Source: Burhinus oedicnemus (Eukaryota > Chordata > Aves > Charadriiformes > Burhinidae). Taken from it: a DNA stretch of 64,000 bases. A model generated the notes under the pieces. It worked only from the letters and a program-made list of their open reading frames with translations. It was not told the DNA's origin and did no database searches. Made by a program: the position numbers and the translations under genes. Below are positions 11,019-23,075 of the stretch, one piece after another (position 1 is the first letter of the stretch; each line of letters starts with the position of its first letter). Where the stretch lies: the NCBI GenBank assembly GCA_008921705.1, contig VFFE01006670.1, positions 262,965 to 326,964 on the forward strand. The letters are read 5' to 3'.

Positions 11019-14000
11019 AAATGCTATCTGCTCACATGTATTTTGAACAAACCGCACATATTTGGTAGTAAGCAACTACAGCAATAAACATCCATGCTTG
11101 CATACGCAATTGGTGTGAAATACTAAGACAAAAACTTCCTGTGGAAAAAAGTATAACTACAATATATGCCAAACTGGACCAAAGTTCTCCTTTCTTAGTG
11201 AAGAACTGGCTGTCAACAAAAGAACATTTTAAATAACTACCAGTGACTTCAGCTCAGCACTGAGACAGCAAAGTTCCCAGGCCACGTGAGACTTTGGTGA
11301 AACGTCTTTTATTTATATTACCAGCTTATACTTGCAGTTTGGGGGTTTTCTTGGTTTTTTCTTTTTTTTGGACTATACCCAAGTCTGACAGCACATGCTG
11401 GGACACAGTAGGAAGGTGCTGGCTGCTGAGGCTGCGTGTGCGTGTCGGTAATTGCAGAAATAGCTGTTGGGCGTGCGAGGTGGCTCGCACACACGGCAGC
11501 CGCAGCCCGGGTGCAGGCGGCGTCTCCTCGAGTCCAAGCCACATCCAAGAGCCAGCTCGCCACAACCGCAGATGCACACGTAGCAAGTGAGCTGAGGCCC
11601 CTGAGAACTTGGCACAGGTTGGTTTTTCAAGCAGTATCCAATGATGTAATATAGCAAACATTAGGAGAACAACATCTGGTAGCTCTGCTGTCTACGTGCC
11701 CATTGCAAACAATTTTTCAGACCTGTGTAAGTGTTCGGTTTAGTCACATAGGAGTGTGGTGAGACCCGTGCAGTCAAGGCCACCTGCTTGCCTCTTTTTC
11801 CTTTCACATAAAATAATGAGGACGGTTTTTTGTTTGGTTTTGTTTCCAGTGCAGTGAGGGACACTTTAAAGCAGCTGAGTGCATTAGAAAGAGAAGTCAA
11901 GATCTGTTTGTGCAAAGGTGCCGACGTTTGGGTTTTTTTAAGCTTAATGTTCCAGTTAGTTCATTATCTCCAAATTATAGAGCACAGGTGGGGACGACTT
12001 GGATGTCCTGCCAGGGGGATTTGTTCTTGACTGTGGACGGAGGTGTTTGCAGGGTTGCGTGTGATGTGCTGCTCGTGCAGGTCTGGGCTCTGGAGCTCCT
12101 GCTCTGCAGCCTCCCCTGGGATGTGGGTTTCCAGGCTTGGGTACTTGGAGCTCATAGCTGGTGTGAAGCCATGAAACTATGGGTGGTAAGAGTGCTGTGC
12201 CAGCTCCAGCCCTTGGGTACGTGGCAGGGATGTGCCCATTGGATGCAAGCATCCCTGATGGCTTTGCAGGCAAGTGCGTAGTGGTGGCAGTGCAGAGCCC
12301 CAGCTCTACGTGAGCAGAGGGGACAGACGAGCTCTGCTGGCTTCCTTTGTGGCTAATGTGGGTACAAGGCTTTGTTTAAACTTAGGAGATCACAAAAATT
12401 GGGGTTGGGTATTGTTGCAACTACGTGTGGTCCAACAGAGTTTTGAGGCCCCAGATGAAATGGGCACTGAGCAAAGACCTGGTAAAGGATGGTCGGAAGA
12501 GAAATAGCAAAGATGGACAAAGAGTGTGTATATGTGTGTGTATAAGGGAAAGAGAAATGATACTGCTACCAGAGAATTTCATTCCAGGATTATTTTTTAG
12601 AAGAATCTCAGCGCTGCAAGCTCTGCATTACCAGCATGTCTGGTACGTGGTACCCGAGACCACGGTCCTGCGCTCTGCTTGCTGAGAGAGGCCAGTGTCC
12701 GACACGAGCTGGTCCTTGCTGGTCTGCTGCTGGGGAAACCATTGTTCTTGCAAGTCACACACTCGGTGAGATTGCCGCTGGGCTGTGGCTTCTTCCCCCA
12801 CTTTGATGGGGAGTTTGCACTCTGGGAAATGATGATGATGATCCTAAGAAAGTACAGGTGTGATGCAAGTGAGAAAGTGTGGTTTGAGCTCATCTTTAGC
12901 TCCAGAAGTCCTCTGGAGAAGTAGATGCCATCAGCATCCCACAGGTACGTTATGCAGAGTCTGATGCAGCCACCAGCGGTTTGTGTCGGGCTGCTGGGTT
13001 TCAGCAGCACGGACCTCAGAAGAGGCTCTAAAACAAAAAGGACTGGTCAGACATCCCTGGTGAGTTGGAAAAATGGGACTTCAGACATCAGAGAATCTAT
13101 TCCACCTCTGAATTCCCTGGGCGCTATGCTCAATTAATTTGTGATGTATTCTGCTGAAGCCTGCGGCACGTGGTTTATGGTTTTACCAAAATCACTAAAG
13201 CCGAAAAATTCAGGAATCCTATTCCTTCCTCCCAGTGACCACACACTTGGCAAAATTTTCACGTTCTTCCTTCCTCTTTCTCTCTGTGTGAAATGTCCCA
13301 CCTTCTCGTATGAAACGCCGCAGAGGCCACATGGCTGCCTGCGGTACAGGAGCCCCGGGTGCTGCTCTGAGCCATGCCAGAGCGGAGCTGCAGCTCTCCG
13401 GGCTTGCAAGGTGCTCCCTGTTAAGCATGTCGTCTTGTTTCTTTTCCTTTTGGAAAACTGGGGTGGCAGGGGGAAAGTGGTAAAAGAGAATCTCATCTGC
13501 TTCCATGCTCATCTCCTTGGTACAGTGATGAGAGGGTTGATAGGAAAGGGGACCATTGAACTGGTAACCACTGTCTGCATGGGTTTTGTGAAGTTCCTAA
13601 TGCAGGAACTTCAGAGCTGCAGCAAGATCTATGTTGTCAGTGAATATCAGGAATTGCATGTCTGTCCTGTGTACGTAAAAGCTGTGGTTTGTGGTGGAAC
13701 GATAGTGCTAATAGAGGCAATTGCCCCAATCCGATGAACGGCCAAGTGCCTACTGAGCGGTGGCATCAGAAGCGGGTCCCCTGGTCCCCATCAGGGGCCA
13801 GCACGTAGGTGTTGGCTTGGGTTGGGTCTCTGCAGCTGCCTGGGGATGGGGGAGCTGTGGAGGAGAGGAAGGAGTTAAAATGAATGCAGACTGTCCAGCA
13901 GACGTAAGCACGTAGGTGTTAACGAAAAGAGATTTTTGTTGCATTGTGCTGTTTTTGTTCAAGGGATTGCAAAGATCAACTCTGGACCACTGCAGAGATC

Positions 14001-14948
14001 CCATTCCTCTGCCCTGTCCGCACCCGATGGGGAATTCCTCCCCGGCACAGAGGGGGTACCCGGTCTCCATCCTGGGGGCTGTGCCTTGGGCATCCCTCGG
14101 TGGCATGAAGCCTTGTCTGATGGTTGGGGACTTCAGTTTACGTTCCCATTTTCATTGATCTTAGGCATCAATGGCACGTTGAATGGGAAAAGAAGGCAGT
14201 TTTGGTTTGCCCACATTTGTTCAATTTGATATCAGAAGACTTTATTTAAAAAAAAATAAATCATAAAACATGAAGCCCAAGAGATGGGTGAATTTAAGTG
14301 CTATTAAGAGATTATTGCCAATGCCCAGCTGTTGTATTGATTCAGCGAAGAGGCAGCAGCAGTTCGGCAGCATCGTCTTATTTCTCTTGCAAGTGCAGCT
14401 CGTCCCTGGGCTGGGGACACCGCTCTCTTGGTCGTGAGGAATATCTGGTTTCTCCCATCTCCCCCACCCTTTTCCCTTTGCTTGCCCCACCTCTGCCAGC
14501 CGCATCCGCGGGGACAGGAGGGATGGTTGCCCCGAGATGTCTGGGCTTTGGTCAAGAATCAACCGGCTGTTGGACTCGGCCGGGGCCCCGCAGCCCCAAC
14601 GCTCCCCGTGTTGGGGGCGAAACAGCTCCTGGCACTGCTGCTGCCGGTGTCCGGAGGCTGCGGCCAGAGGCCAGGGTGAGGGGCTTCGCCTGGAGGGTGT
14701 TTGTTCACAGGCTTTAGTGTGATCCCTTCGCAGCTCCTGCCACAGAGCCTCGATGACAGTGAGCGCATCTCTCCACCAAATCACTTTTGCTGGTGAATTA
14801 AATCATTGCATTATTTTTCTTTTCCCCTCCAGTATTCAGCGTTCTGAGATAAATTGGAATAGAAACCTTTTCAAACTGTTCCTTTAATAAAGTATTTAGT
14901 TAATAGATGATGCATAGCTCACAAAGCTTGCAAGAATCTGACACGGGG

Positions 14949-14966
14949 TATCATAATATTATGATA
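14949..14966. repeat. 18-bp perfect palindrome
   Basis: TATCATAATATTATGATA is a perfect dyad with no spacer. It lies in an AT-rich part of the intron with no other feature nearby. It could extrude a small cruciform or bind a dimeric factor, but the sequence alone does not show either. Confidence 0.7.
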
Positions 14967-17900
14967 TTTAACAGCAAAACCTGCTGCATTATCAACTTAC
15001 CTCTATAGCATGGAGGAGGCAACAGCTGAGGCATAAAAACTAATGCTTCAGTATGACAGAGCTAAAATTGAACTTGGCAATTACTGCGTGCATGATTCGC
15101 AGTATTGTGAAGTGAAGCTACTATATAAATCAGCTCCAGTAATCATAGGGTTTAAAATTAGTCAGTTACTATTAACTCTGCCAGTGTTAGCATATGTTGA
15201 AGAATTATAAAAGTGAAAGGTATGGAATATCTGAAGCACAGGTTTAAAGTAAACCACTTGAACAAGCTCCCGGTGGGAGGATTTGAAGTTCATGCAGAAG
15301 TAAGGTTTTGGGTACTCTGACAAAGGTTTGTGGAACACATTTAATTGCACATTGCAGTCTAATCTTTTGAATGCTTAACATCCTTTAGAAAGCACCTTTT
15401 CATGTTCCCAAGACTTTCACAGTTCACAGAGGGTAGAGTGATGATTGAATTTAATTTTTTCTCCCTTACAGAATTTTTTTTTTTTTTTTTTCAGAGCAGC
15501 GCTATTCAAATAGTTTGCAGAGCTCTTCAATGCCAGGCATAGAAAAAAGGAAACAGCAGGATAATGTTTTAAAATCATTATGGGGAAGTGAAAGGCTGCT
15601 CTGAGCACAGCACAGAAATTAGCAACTGCCATGATTGCTGAATTTTTATTCAATGCAAAATTCATGGAATTTGCGGCTATGAAAAATAGGGGATTCAAGT
15701 TATTTAATAGGATTCTAAATTATGTAGGATGCACAAATATTCTATATGGGGCACAGAGCTCCGTGTTTCTGGAGGAGAGCAGGCACTGGAGGCAGCTCTG
15801 CCAGGGTCAGACGGCGGCTTTGTCGTCTGGTCCTTGCTCCTCTGGGTCACGTTAACGTTTTCAACTTAATTTTTGAAATAACCCTGTTTCGGTCTTGGTG
15901 ACGCATGACTGTGATGAATGTATGTGGGTTTACAGCCTCTGAAGGCTTTTGAAGGAGGGTGAGGACACACGGCTGGCTTGCTCGCCCCTTGCTCTGGACT
16001 TGTCCCGTCGGGAGGACGTGTCACCCCACCGTACCTTGTGCTCGCGGTTTCTGTTGTCGGGGCTTTGCTGTCCATGAGTAATTCTGAGCGAGGTGCATCC
16101 AGCCTTGGAGTGATGGAGGAGGAGCCGGCACAGTCCTCTTGGATCCCTCAGCCTGGCCTGGGCTGCTGCGAGCAGCTCCTAAAGGATGCTTCTGGCACTT
16201 GATCTCATTTGGAATGCCTCGGTCCCTGGTTTCTCCCTGCCTGCATCCCCCCGGGAAGGCGGGCTGTACTCTGCTGGAGTTCCCTAGCTGGATGCTTTTC
16301 CTGCCTTTCCTTAACTTCATCTGTGGCTCAGGTTGGGCCGCCGCACCTTGCCCAGGCAGCATCCCCTGTGCTCCTGCGAGGTGGTTCCCATCCCTCTTTT
16401 CTTCCTTCCCATGTCTCACCTTCGGATTCTAACGTAAGCCATGGTGATTTCTGGGGGTTTTCTTTTTCCCTGCTCGCCTCCCGTCCTGACCCCGTACCAT
16501 TTGTTCCGTTACAGCCACGGCTGGTTCCAGAACAGGCAACTGGTGTCTTGTTTCTAACTCCAGTGAAGTGGAAATGTTGCAGCAAATGTGTGCTTTGGTC
16601 TTTCTTTACTTTTAGTCCCCCATGTGTCCTAATTATTTAGTGCAACTCGTTCAGCCGGTGTTTTTGAAGATGCTCGTGCTCTAGCAGGGAAAGGGATCGG
16701 ATGAGACTGTCTTTTCTCTTTCTCTTCTTTTTTTTTTTTCTTCCCTTCTCTCTCCTGCTTTTTTAACTAGAGAAATAGGAGGAGTGGCCTAGAGCAGGAG
16801 CGTGCTGTGCTCCTGGTTAGCGTACAAGCGGCACGCAGAAAAATACTTGGTTAATCAAAGTGCACCCGATCAGATGGAGGGACGGAGAAGTTGACGCCGG
16901 GGCGGTTTGGGTGCTGCTCCGGGGCAGCGCCCGCGCGCGATTACGGAGTTTGTGGCCGTACTCTGCGATAAAGACTGAAGACTGTGAAGGTCACTGTGCA
17001 CAGATGAGCCTATTTGCCATCATATTGAGGACTTTGTATTTTGGAAATAGGCTCTCTTATTTTTCTCATCAGCAGCAAGGCGTTATTTTATCAGCCAGAG
17101 ACAAACCTTTCTGCGTTCCGTTAAAGGATTTTGAAATGTGTAATTTTCAATTGGCTGATACAGGGTAAATTGCCCCCATTCTCTCTGCCAATAACTTTAA
17201 GATTCACAAAGAATTTATCAGTACATTTAACACTTCCATTGAAACTATATTTCTGAGGTTATGGAAATGAGCTACAAATGAAAGTCACAACTCAAAAAGC
17301 AGGAAACATGCCTGTAAGCGAGGAAAAAGCTGTCACTGGCATTGTGAAGAAAGAGAGGTATAAATAGGGCATTGGGTTAGAAAGCAGGAAATCTGCGTGC
17401 TGTGGGTTTTACTTGGAATTTCTTCTGGTGACCCTAGATAAGATTGTTAACCCTTGTCTCTGCAGACGGTTGTACGTGCTCATTTATGGGCTCCGTTTCT
17501 GGCTTTTGGGATTGTCTGCATGAGCCAACTGTTTGAAAGCGTAGCCGCTCCATCAATCATGGGTGTGTGGTTTTCACGCTTAGGAAGGATCGCTTTACCA
17601 AAGGGACTGGATTTCTCACTATTTCCTGTAGAGTATAGTTTAGTCTTGTGCCCGGCTCTGCGTGGCCTGGGGAGAGACGATCTCGTGCCAAAGGGTCTGT
17701 CCTTACAAGCAGTGAGGGGAGGGTGGGCATCACAGATACGGTGGCAATTCCTACTGCGGGTGGGCTTAACGCAGTCCATGACCACAATTTCATGTTTGGT
17801 TTTGTTTTTATAGAGAAAGTAAAATAAATAGTATAAATCAGGAGGGACTTTTTCTTATCTTCATGGTGGACCCAAGACGACCCTTCCATGCGAGCCAGTG

Positions 17901-19038
17901 TCGTGGGTGTCCATGTGTGTTGGTCCTTGCTCGCAGCCTGCCCAGAACCGCTAGTGAGATGGCTCCAGTCATGACACAACGCTGTGTCCTGGGAGGCATC
18001 ACCTGCCAGAAAAAGGCAGATTTCTGCCCAAAACACACTATGGTCTTTCAGCCTCCTATCAGCACTCCTGAGTGTGTAGCGTATCAGCAGAACATGATCT
18101 GCTATTTGTCACACTGTTCCATATAACTTTCTTCAAAATGGGGTTGGTTTGGTTTTTTTTACAGCATACACCGGCTATGGTGATAGGCTGGGGGGAGCCC
18201 ATCAGGGTGGATGGTGGCGATGGGAAAGCCAAAGAGATAGGACAGATCGTTACCACTAAACGTGGCGCTGTGCAGCATCGCACCACGATTAGACGTGGGG
18301 ATGTGCGTTACATCGTGTCCTCTGCGGTTGGAGATGCGGGTGTCGGAGCATCCCGGGGGGCTGTATACCGACGTGCTCCGGAGGGGATGCTGCCTCCCCT
18401 CCCGCCCACCCCCAGCTGGAGCTGCTTTGGGTTTTGTAGTGGGGTCCCATTTCTGGGGATGACCCTGCACTGCTCCGCCAGCCAGCTGGAGGGATGCAGC
18501 CATGGAGAAGAGCCATCCCACCATGGCCTTTAATGACTTAAAAACCATACTGAGACGAAACCAGTGCTGTGAGCAGGGCGCCTGGCCCCTGTGACACTGG
18601 TGCTTTCGGTTCCCAGGCTGACAGCTCCAGAGCGTGTGTAAGTCAGGGGGTCATGTGGGTCTTTAATAAAATGACAAGCGGGGATGATAGTTCTGACTGC
18701 TACAAGTTATAAATTTGGCCTAGGGAGTTATTTCAGGCTTGTGCAGCCTAAAATTGTCTCACAGCCTGAAATCACATCTCAAACAGAAATGATAACATCC
18801 CATCTCTCTGATCCCGGCGTGCTCTATAACAAACAAACGGTGACTTCCCCGGAGGTGTCATCCCGGCTGCAGCACAGCCGCTTCCCGGGACCGCTGGTGT
18901 CCCGGAGCGCTTGTCTCATGGATGAGATGCAGGAATTGGGATGTTTCCCGCACAGCTCATGACTCTGTAAAAGTTGCTAGTAATATTTTTTTATTTTTTT
19001 TTTTAGCGTGTGTCTTGGTGCCATCTGCTGAAGGTTTT

Positions 19039-19060
19039 AAAAAAAAAAAAAAAAAAAAAA
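19039..19060. repeat. Poly(A) tract
   Basis: A run of 22 A. No polyadenylation signal or retrocopy body is visible upstream, so it is treated as simple sequence. Confidence 0.85.
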
Positions 19061-22000
19061 GGTGATGAATACGTTGTACCTGGGCAGGGGGAACTGATCA
19101 GCTCTTGCAAGCTGACTCTGAGTCCTTCAGAGGAAACCGTGAAGGATTCCCCATGTTTCTTGTTCTTTGATGTCCCTTGTCCCCGTGCACCATCTCACTG
19201 CGCATCTCGGTGCTTTCATGGGGAGGTTCCTAGCGCCAGACCTGCACGCTGGGGACTCGGTGCAGGGAGTGACTTTTCTGCCTTTGACTGTGACTTAAAC
19301 CCCCAAAGCTGAGCGTGTTTGGAGAAGATTTTGCACCACGTGCGAGGCCCTTTGCAGAAGCTGTAACCGAGATCGGTGGGGACGGAGCAGTCGCACCCCC
19401 TCGTAAGCAACAGCAGAATTTGTCTCGTCTCCGGAGCGCGCAAACATTGGCTCTGTGGGCTGCGCTGCAGCGCGGCTCTTCTCTTCGAACAGGTTGTTTT
19501 GTTTCCTGTGGTGTGTGTGTTGCTGCCGAGGCAGTTCCACAAACCTCCTGTTTCTCCCAGGGCTGTTTGCACGGCAGGTGTTTGCCGTGATAAAATATTG
19601 ACGGGGAGGAGGAGGAAGGAAGGCTTCGTTCTCTGTCTGGCCCTATCTCTTGTTATTTTCCAGGTGGGAGGTACAAAAAGGGCCACGCTTTGATATTTTT
19701 TTTTATTATTTTTTATTATTTTTTTTTTAAAGGTCAAGATAGAGAATCTGGAGAGTTTCTAGAATGTGAATATAACTGGGGTTTGGTGCAGCTTAGGATA
19801 ACTGTGGTAAATCCCTGCCTTTGCTGGAAGCTGGAGCTGGATGCTGGCAGGTCAGTTTGGGCATGGATAGAGGAGCAGGGCAGAAGATGGAGCGGGCAGT
19901 GAGGTGTCCCGGGATGCATGTTGGGCATACGGCAGCGTGCGCTGGCCGGTGCCGCTGTGCTGGATGTCCCAGCAGCAGAGGGAATGTGACCATACCTGTC
20001 CTGTGCTGCCCCCGCAGTGCTGCTGGGCTTCACATGCAGCGTGGTCCTGCCCAGGTTGTCTTTGCTGATGCCCTCAAACTGCAGGAGAAACTGAAAAAGC
20101 ATCCTAAAAACCTCTGAACTCCTTGCTGAGCAGAGCTGACCTCTGGACTGCCTGGGTCCTCCCAGCGCAGGATGAGACCCCGACAACATCCCTGCACGCA
20201 GCGGCCGCAGGCTGAGCGCCGAGCCTTGCCTGGGAGCCTGCCCAAGGGAAAAGGGCTGGCAGACATGTGGGGTGTCAGGACATGGCCTGGGTGGCAGCTG
20301 GGCTGGGCGAGCCGGCTGGTGCGCAGCCCTGTAGGACAAGGCGCTCTGAAAGCCCGGCGTGCGGCGGGAGTAAGATAAATGGGCAAGAGGAGCAGGCAGC
20401 ATCGAGGAGGAAAGATGGTGAAGGGAGACTTGGTGAGCTGGGACAACGAGCTGTGTTTAATTTCACTTCGAACTCATTGCACTGCTGCTTTTGGGCTGCT
20501 GCCCATCCCTCTCCTGCCTTTTCTTCCTGCCTGGTCTTTCTGCCAGTTCTGATTTTCTGCCCCAGGACCCGGAAGGCTGAGGCTTTGCCGGGTTAACTAA
20601 AGGTTGAGCATGTACATGTATGGTGATTTTGTATTGAAGAGAGATGCTGAGTATTGAGTACCAACCTGTAACCTGCCAGCAAGGGAGCTTCTCCCCTGCC
20701 ATTGTAGGTGGCCGGTTGGGAAGCCAGGACCTCGCTCCATCACATTTCTCTTTTTCTTCCTGCAAAGAAGTATGTTGGATGCTCCTTCCCCCGTCCCAAA
20801 AAAGACCAAACCCACATGCCTCTGGACCAGCTGCTTGGTGGGTTATTGGGCAGCATCCACGTGACCACGTCAAAATCAGGAATGCAGGGGAGAAAGTCAG
20901 ATGAGTACGGGTGTAGAGGTTCTCCTCGGGCAGGGAAGAAGGAACCGTGCTGCAGTGAATGCAGGATTGGATGTGTTTTAGGGGGAGCTGTGGAAGGGAA
21001 TCGCTGGGCTGTACACATCAGGGTGGCCTCCAGTGAGACCAGTAGAGCTCACTGGGTGGCTGTGCCTGCTCAGGTGAGCCACGTGCTGCAGGCTGCCCAC
21101 CCAGAACAGGGCTCAGGGCCCTGGGTTGGCCTTTGGTAATTTTTTTTTGTTTTTAATACAGAAACTGAAAAAACCCTGCTTTTGTCTTAATTGAAACAAA
21201 AACAGGAGGTGAGTGCCCCAGAAACTTCACTGTGCACAAGCCTTAAGCGGCTGTGGTTTTTGTTTCAAGCTAGCTATAACTATCTGATGAACCGTTTCTG
21301 TTGGTTTTTTCTTTTCTATTTTTTCTTTTTCTACTTTCCCCGCGTGAAAGAAGGCAGACATTTTTCTGGCCAGTTTGTAACTCTGGTGTTCCCAGCTCTT
21401 GCCGTTTGCGGCCACATTCATGCTTGGTGTCAGCCAGTGTGCTCCGCATCCATGTGCACGTGCCAGGTCTGAATGTGACCTGCAGCAAGGCTATTAAGTG
21501 ACTCTGAAAGCCTTTCCGCAGCAGTGCGTGTGTAACACACCCCGGGTTCGGCGTTGGTATTGACCGCTGGCTGTAACGGGAGCTGCAGGGTGAGGATTGC
21601 CGGTCGGGGTGCCCCGTCAGCTGGGCTGGGGTTTCCAAGTGCCTGTGGGAGTCGAGTACCTCCAGCACGGGCGTAAGGTCCTCGCCAGTCTTCTGCTAAG
21701 AGTTAAGTATCAGCTAAGAGTTAAATAAACGTTGAATCACTCTTAATACCGAAGAGAGACGTACCTACGCGCAACTCAAAGAGACCAACCGTAACTGATA
21801 TATGGGTTTGAGGTTTATTTTTGGCCATTACAATGAACACTTCTGCTTTGTACTTTTTTTTTCCTCATTTCTACGTACCTCTGGACTTGCTGTTCCTGTT
21901 CACCGTCCCACATGTACTGCGCTGCCTGGGGACCAGGAACACCCGGCAAGACCATCTGAGCCGCCCGCCCCAGTGTTGTTTCAGCAGTTTGCAGTTGCAG

Positions 22001-22065
22001 GCAGTATGCATTTTTAATTTGTGTTATTATCCAGACATCTTGGCTTCTGCTGTGGGGTGTTTTGA

Positions 22066-22069
<4 letters not shown>

Positions 22070-22097
<28 letters not shown>
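22070..22097. repeat. Poly(T) tract
   Basis: A run of 28 T, the longest homopolymer in the window. On the minus strand it would be a poly(A) tail, but the adjacent sequence at 22098-22200 shows no AATAAA or coding remnant. Confidence 0.85.
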
Positions 22098-22858
22098 GAA
22101 GCTTTACAACACAATGGCTGTTTCCGAAGGAAAGGTGTTGAACTAGTTGGTCTGACCAGCTGCAGCAAATGCTACAGTGCAGGATTACTTGAAACTAGAA
22201 CAACGTGCTTGCTTGACTAAGTTGGCATGTGGGTACCGAGATGAAATCCTAGAGCAGAGAGGAAGGTGAAATTCAAGATCTGCTGTAGTTGGAGAATGGG
22301 AGATAGGTGGTCTCTCCAATATTCTGCTATTAAATGGTCGTAACAAGGCGATACTCCCCAATGGAAGAGTTTTATCTTGTTGCAAGCACAGATCCTGTTT
22401 AGAAACGGGTTTATCAGCTTTTGGTGATTCAGGAAAGTGATATTCTAGCTGGGGTCGTCCTTACAAGACAACTTTGTTCTCTGCAGCCTCGCACAGTGGC
22501 AGTACCAAACTACCAGCGTAATGAAACATGGAGTGAAAACGCGCGAGTCCTGTCTAAACCTTTGACTCTGGTATTGCCGGGGACTGATGGAGTAATGACT
22601 CTGAGTTTAGTACTTCTAACACTTGATTGTGGTTTTTGCATTGGGCTTATTCTGGTGAGGATATGCTTAGTGTTCGTCATTACTCATGGTTAGCACTGAA
22701 GTCAGAGACGAGTGCTCGTTGGTTTGTAGTAGCGCTGCTCCTGCTCCATCCCTGTTTTTCCAGCCACATGCTCCGCTGCAGCAGGGCCCGGGAGCACCCC
22801 ACCACTGTGAGGGTACGGCACGGGGAGGGCTCCGTCCTGCCCTCCTGGTCAAGGCCGG

Positions 22859-23075
22859 TGTCCTGGTTTCAGCTGGGATAGAGTTAATTTTTCCTAGGAG
22901 CTGCTGTGGTTTGGATTTAGTACAAGAATAATGTTGATAACACTAGATGTTGCTCAGTAAGGCTTATGTTAAGTCAGGAACTTTTTCAGCTTCCCATAGA
23001 AGCTGAGAGGGAGCATCGCCAGGACAAGCTGGCCGAAGGGATATTCCATGGCACAGCCGTGGTGCTCAGGGTGTA
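22859..23075 (+). mobile_element. Truncated LTR of an avian endogenous retrovirus
   Basis: The fragment starts TGTCCTGGTTTCAGCTGGGA and continues TAGAGTTAATTTTTCCTAGG, then TTTGGATTTAGTACAAGAAT, AACTTTTTCAGCTTCCCATA and AAGGGATATTCCATG. I recognise this from established knowledge as the start (U3) of a widespread avian ERV LTR, probably of the ERVL type. The TG at 22859 fits an LTR 5' terminus. The TATA box, R and U5 are absent or decayed beyond about 23075, and no gag, pol or env remnant lies next to it. It is a fragment of a solo LTR with no coding capacity. Confidence 0.75.

Larger units (their letters stand above)
11019..22858. other. Long unique intronic stretch, no gene recognised
   Basis: No supported gene in nearly 12 kb. 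Open frames of up to 222 codons exist (for example 13141-13737 + and 19734-20402 -), but they overlap frames on the other strand and show no domains, signal peptides or family resemblance. Homopolymer tracts are noted separately. AT-rich low-complexity DNA lies at 19693-19730 and T-rich DNA near 21300-21340. A CpG-dense patch of about 100 bp lies near 16885-16960, and a GC-rich stretch at about 14400-14700. A short direct repeat of GCTAAGAGTTAA occurs at about 21695-21725. Confidence 0.45.

Noticed and set aside
13141..13737. 198-codon plus-strand open frame
   Set aside because: No recognisable domain, overlapping minus-strand frames at 13134-13512, and no promoter or splice context.
19734..20402. 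222-codon minus-strand frame
   Set aside because: Compositionally biased (Pro, Ala, Arg, Ser), no domain, and overlapped by several plus-strand frames.
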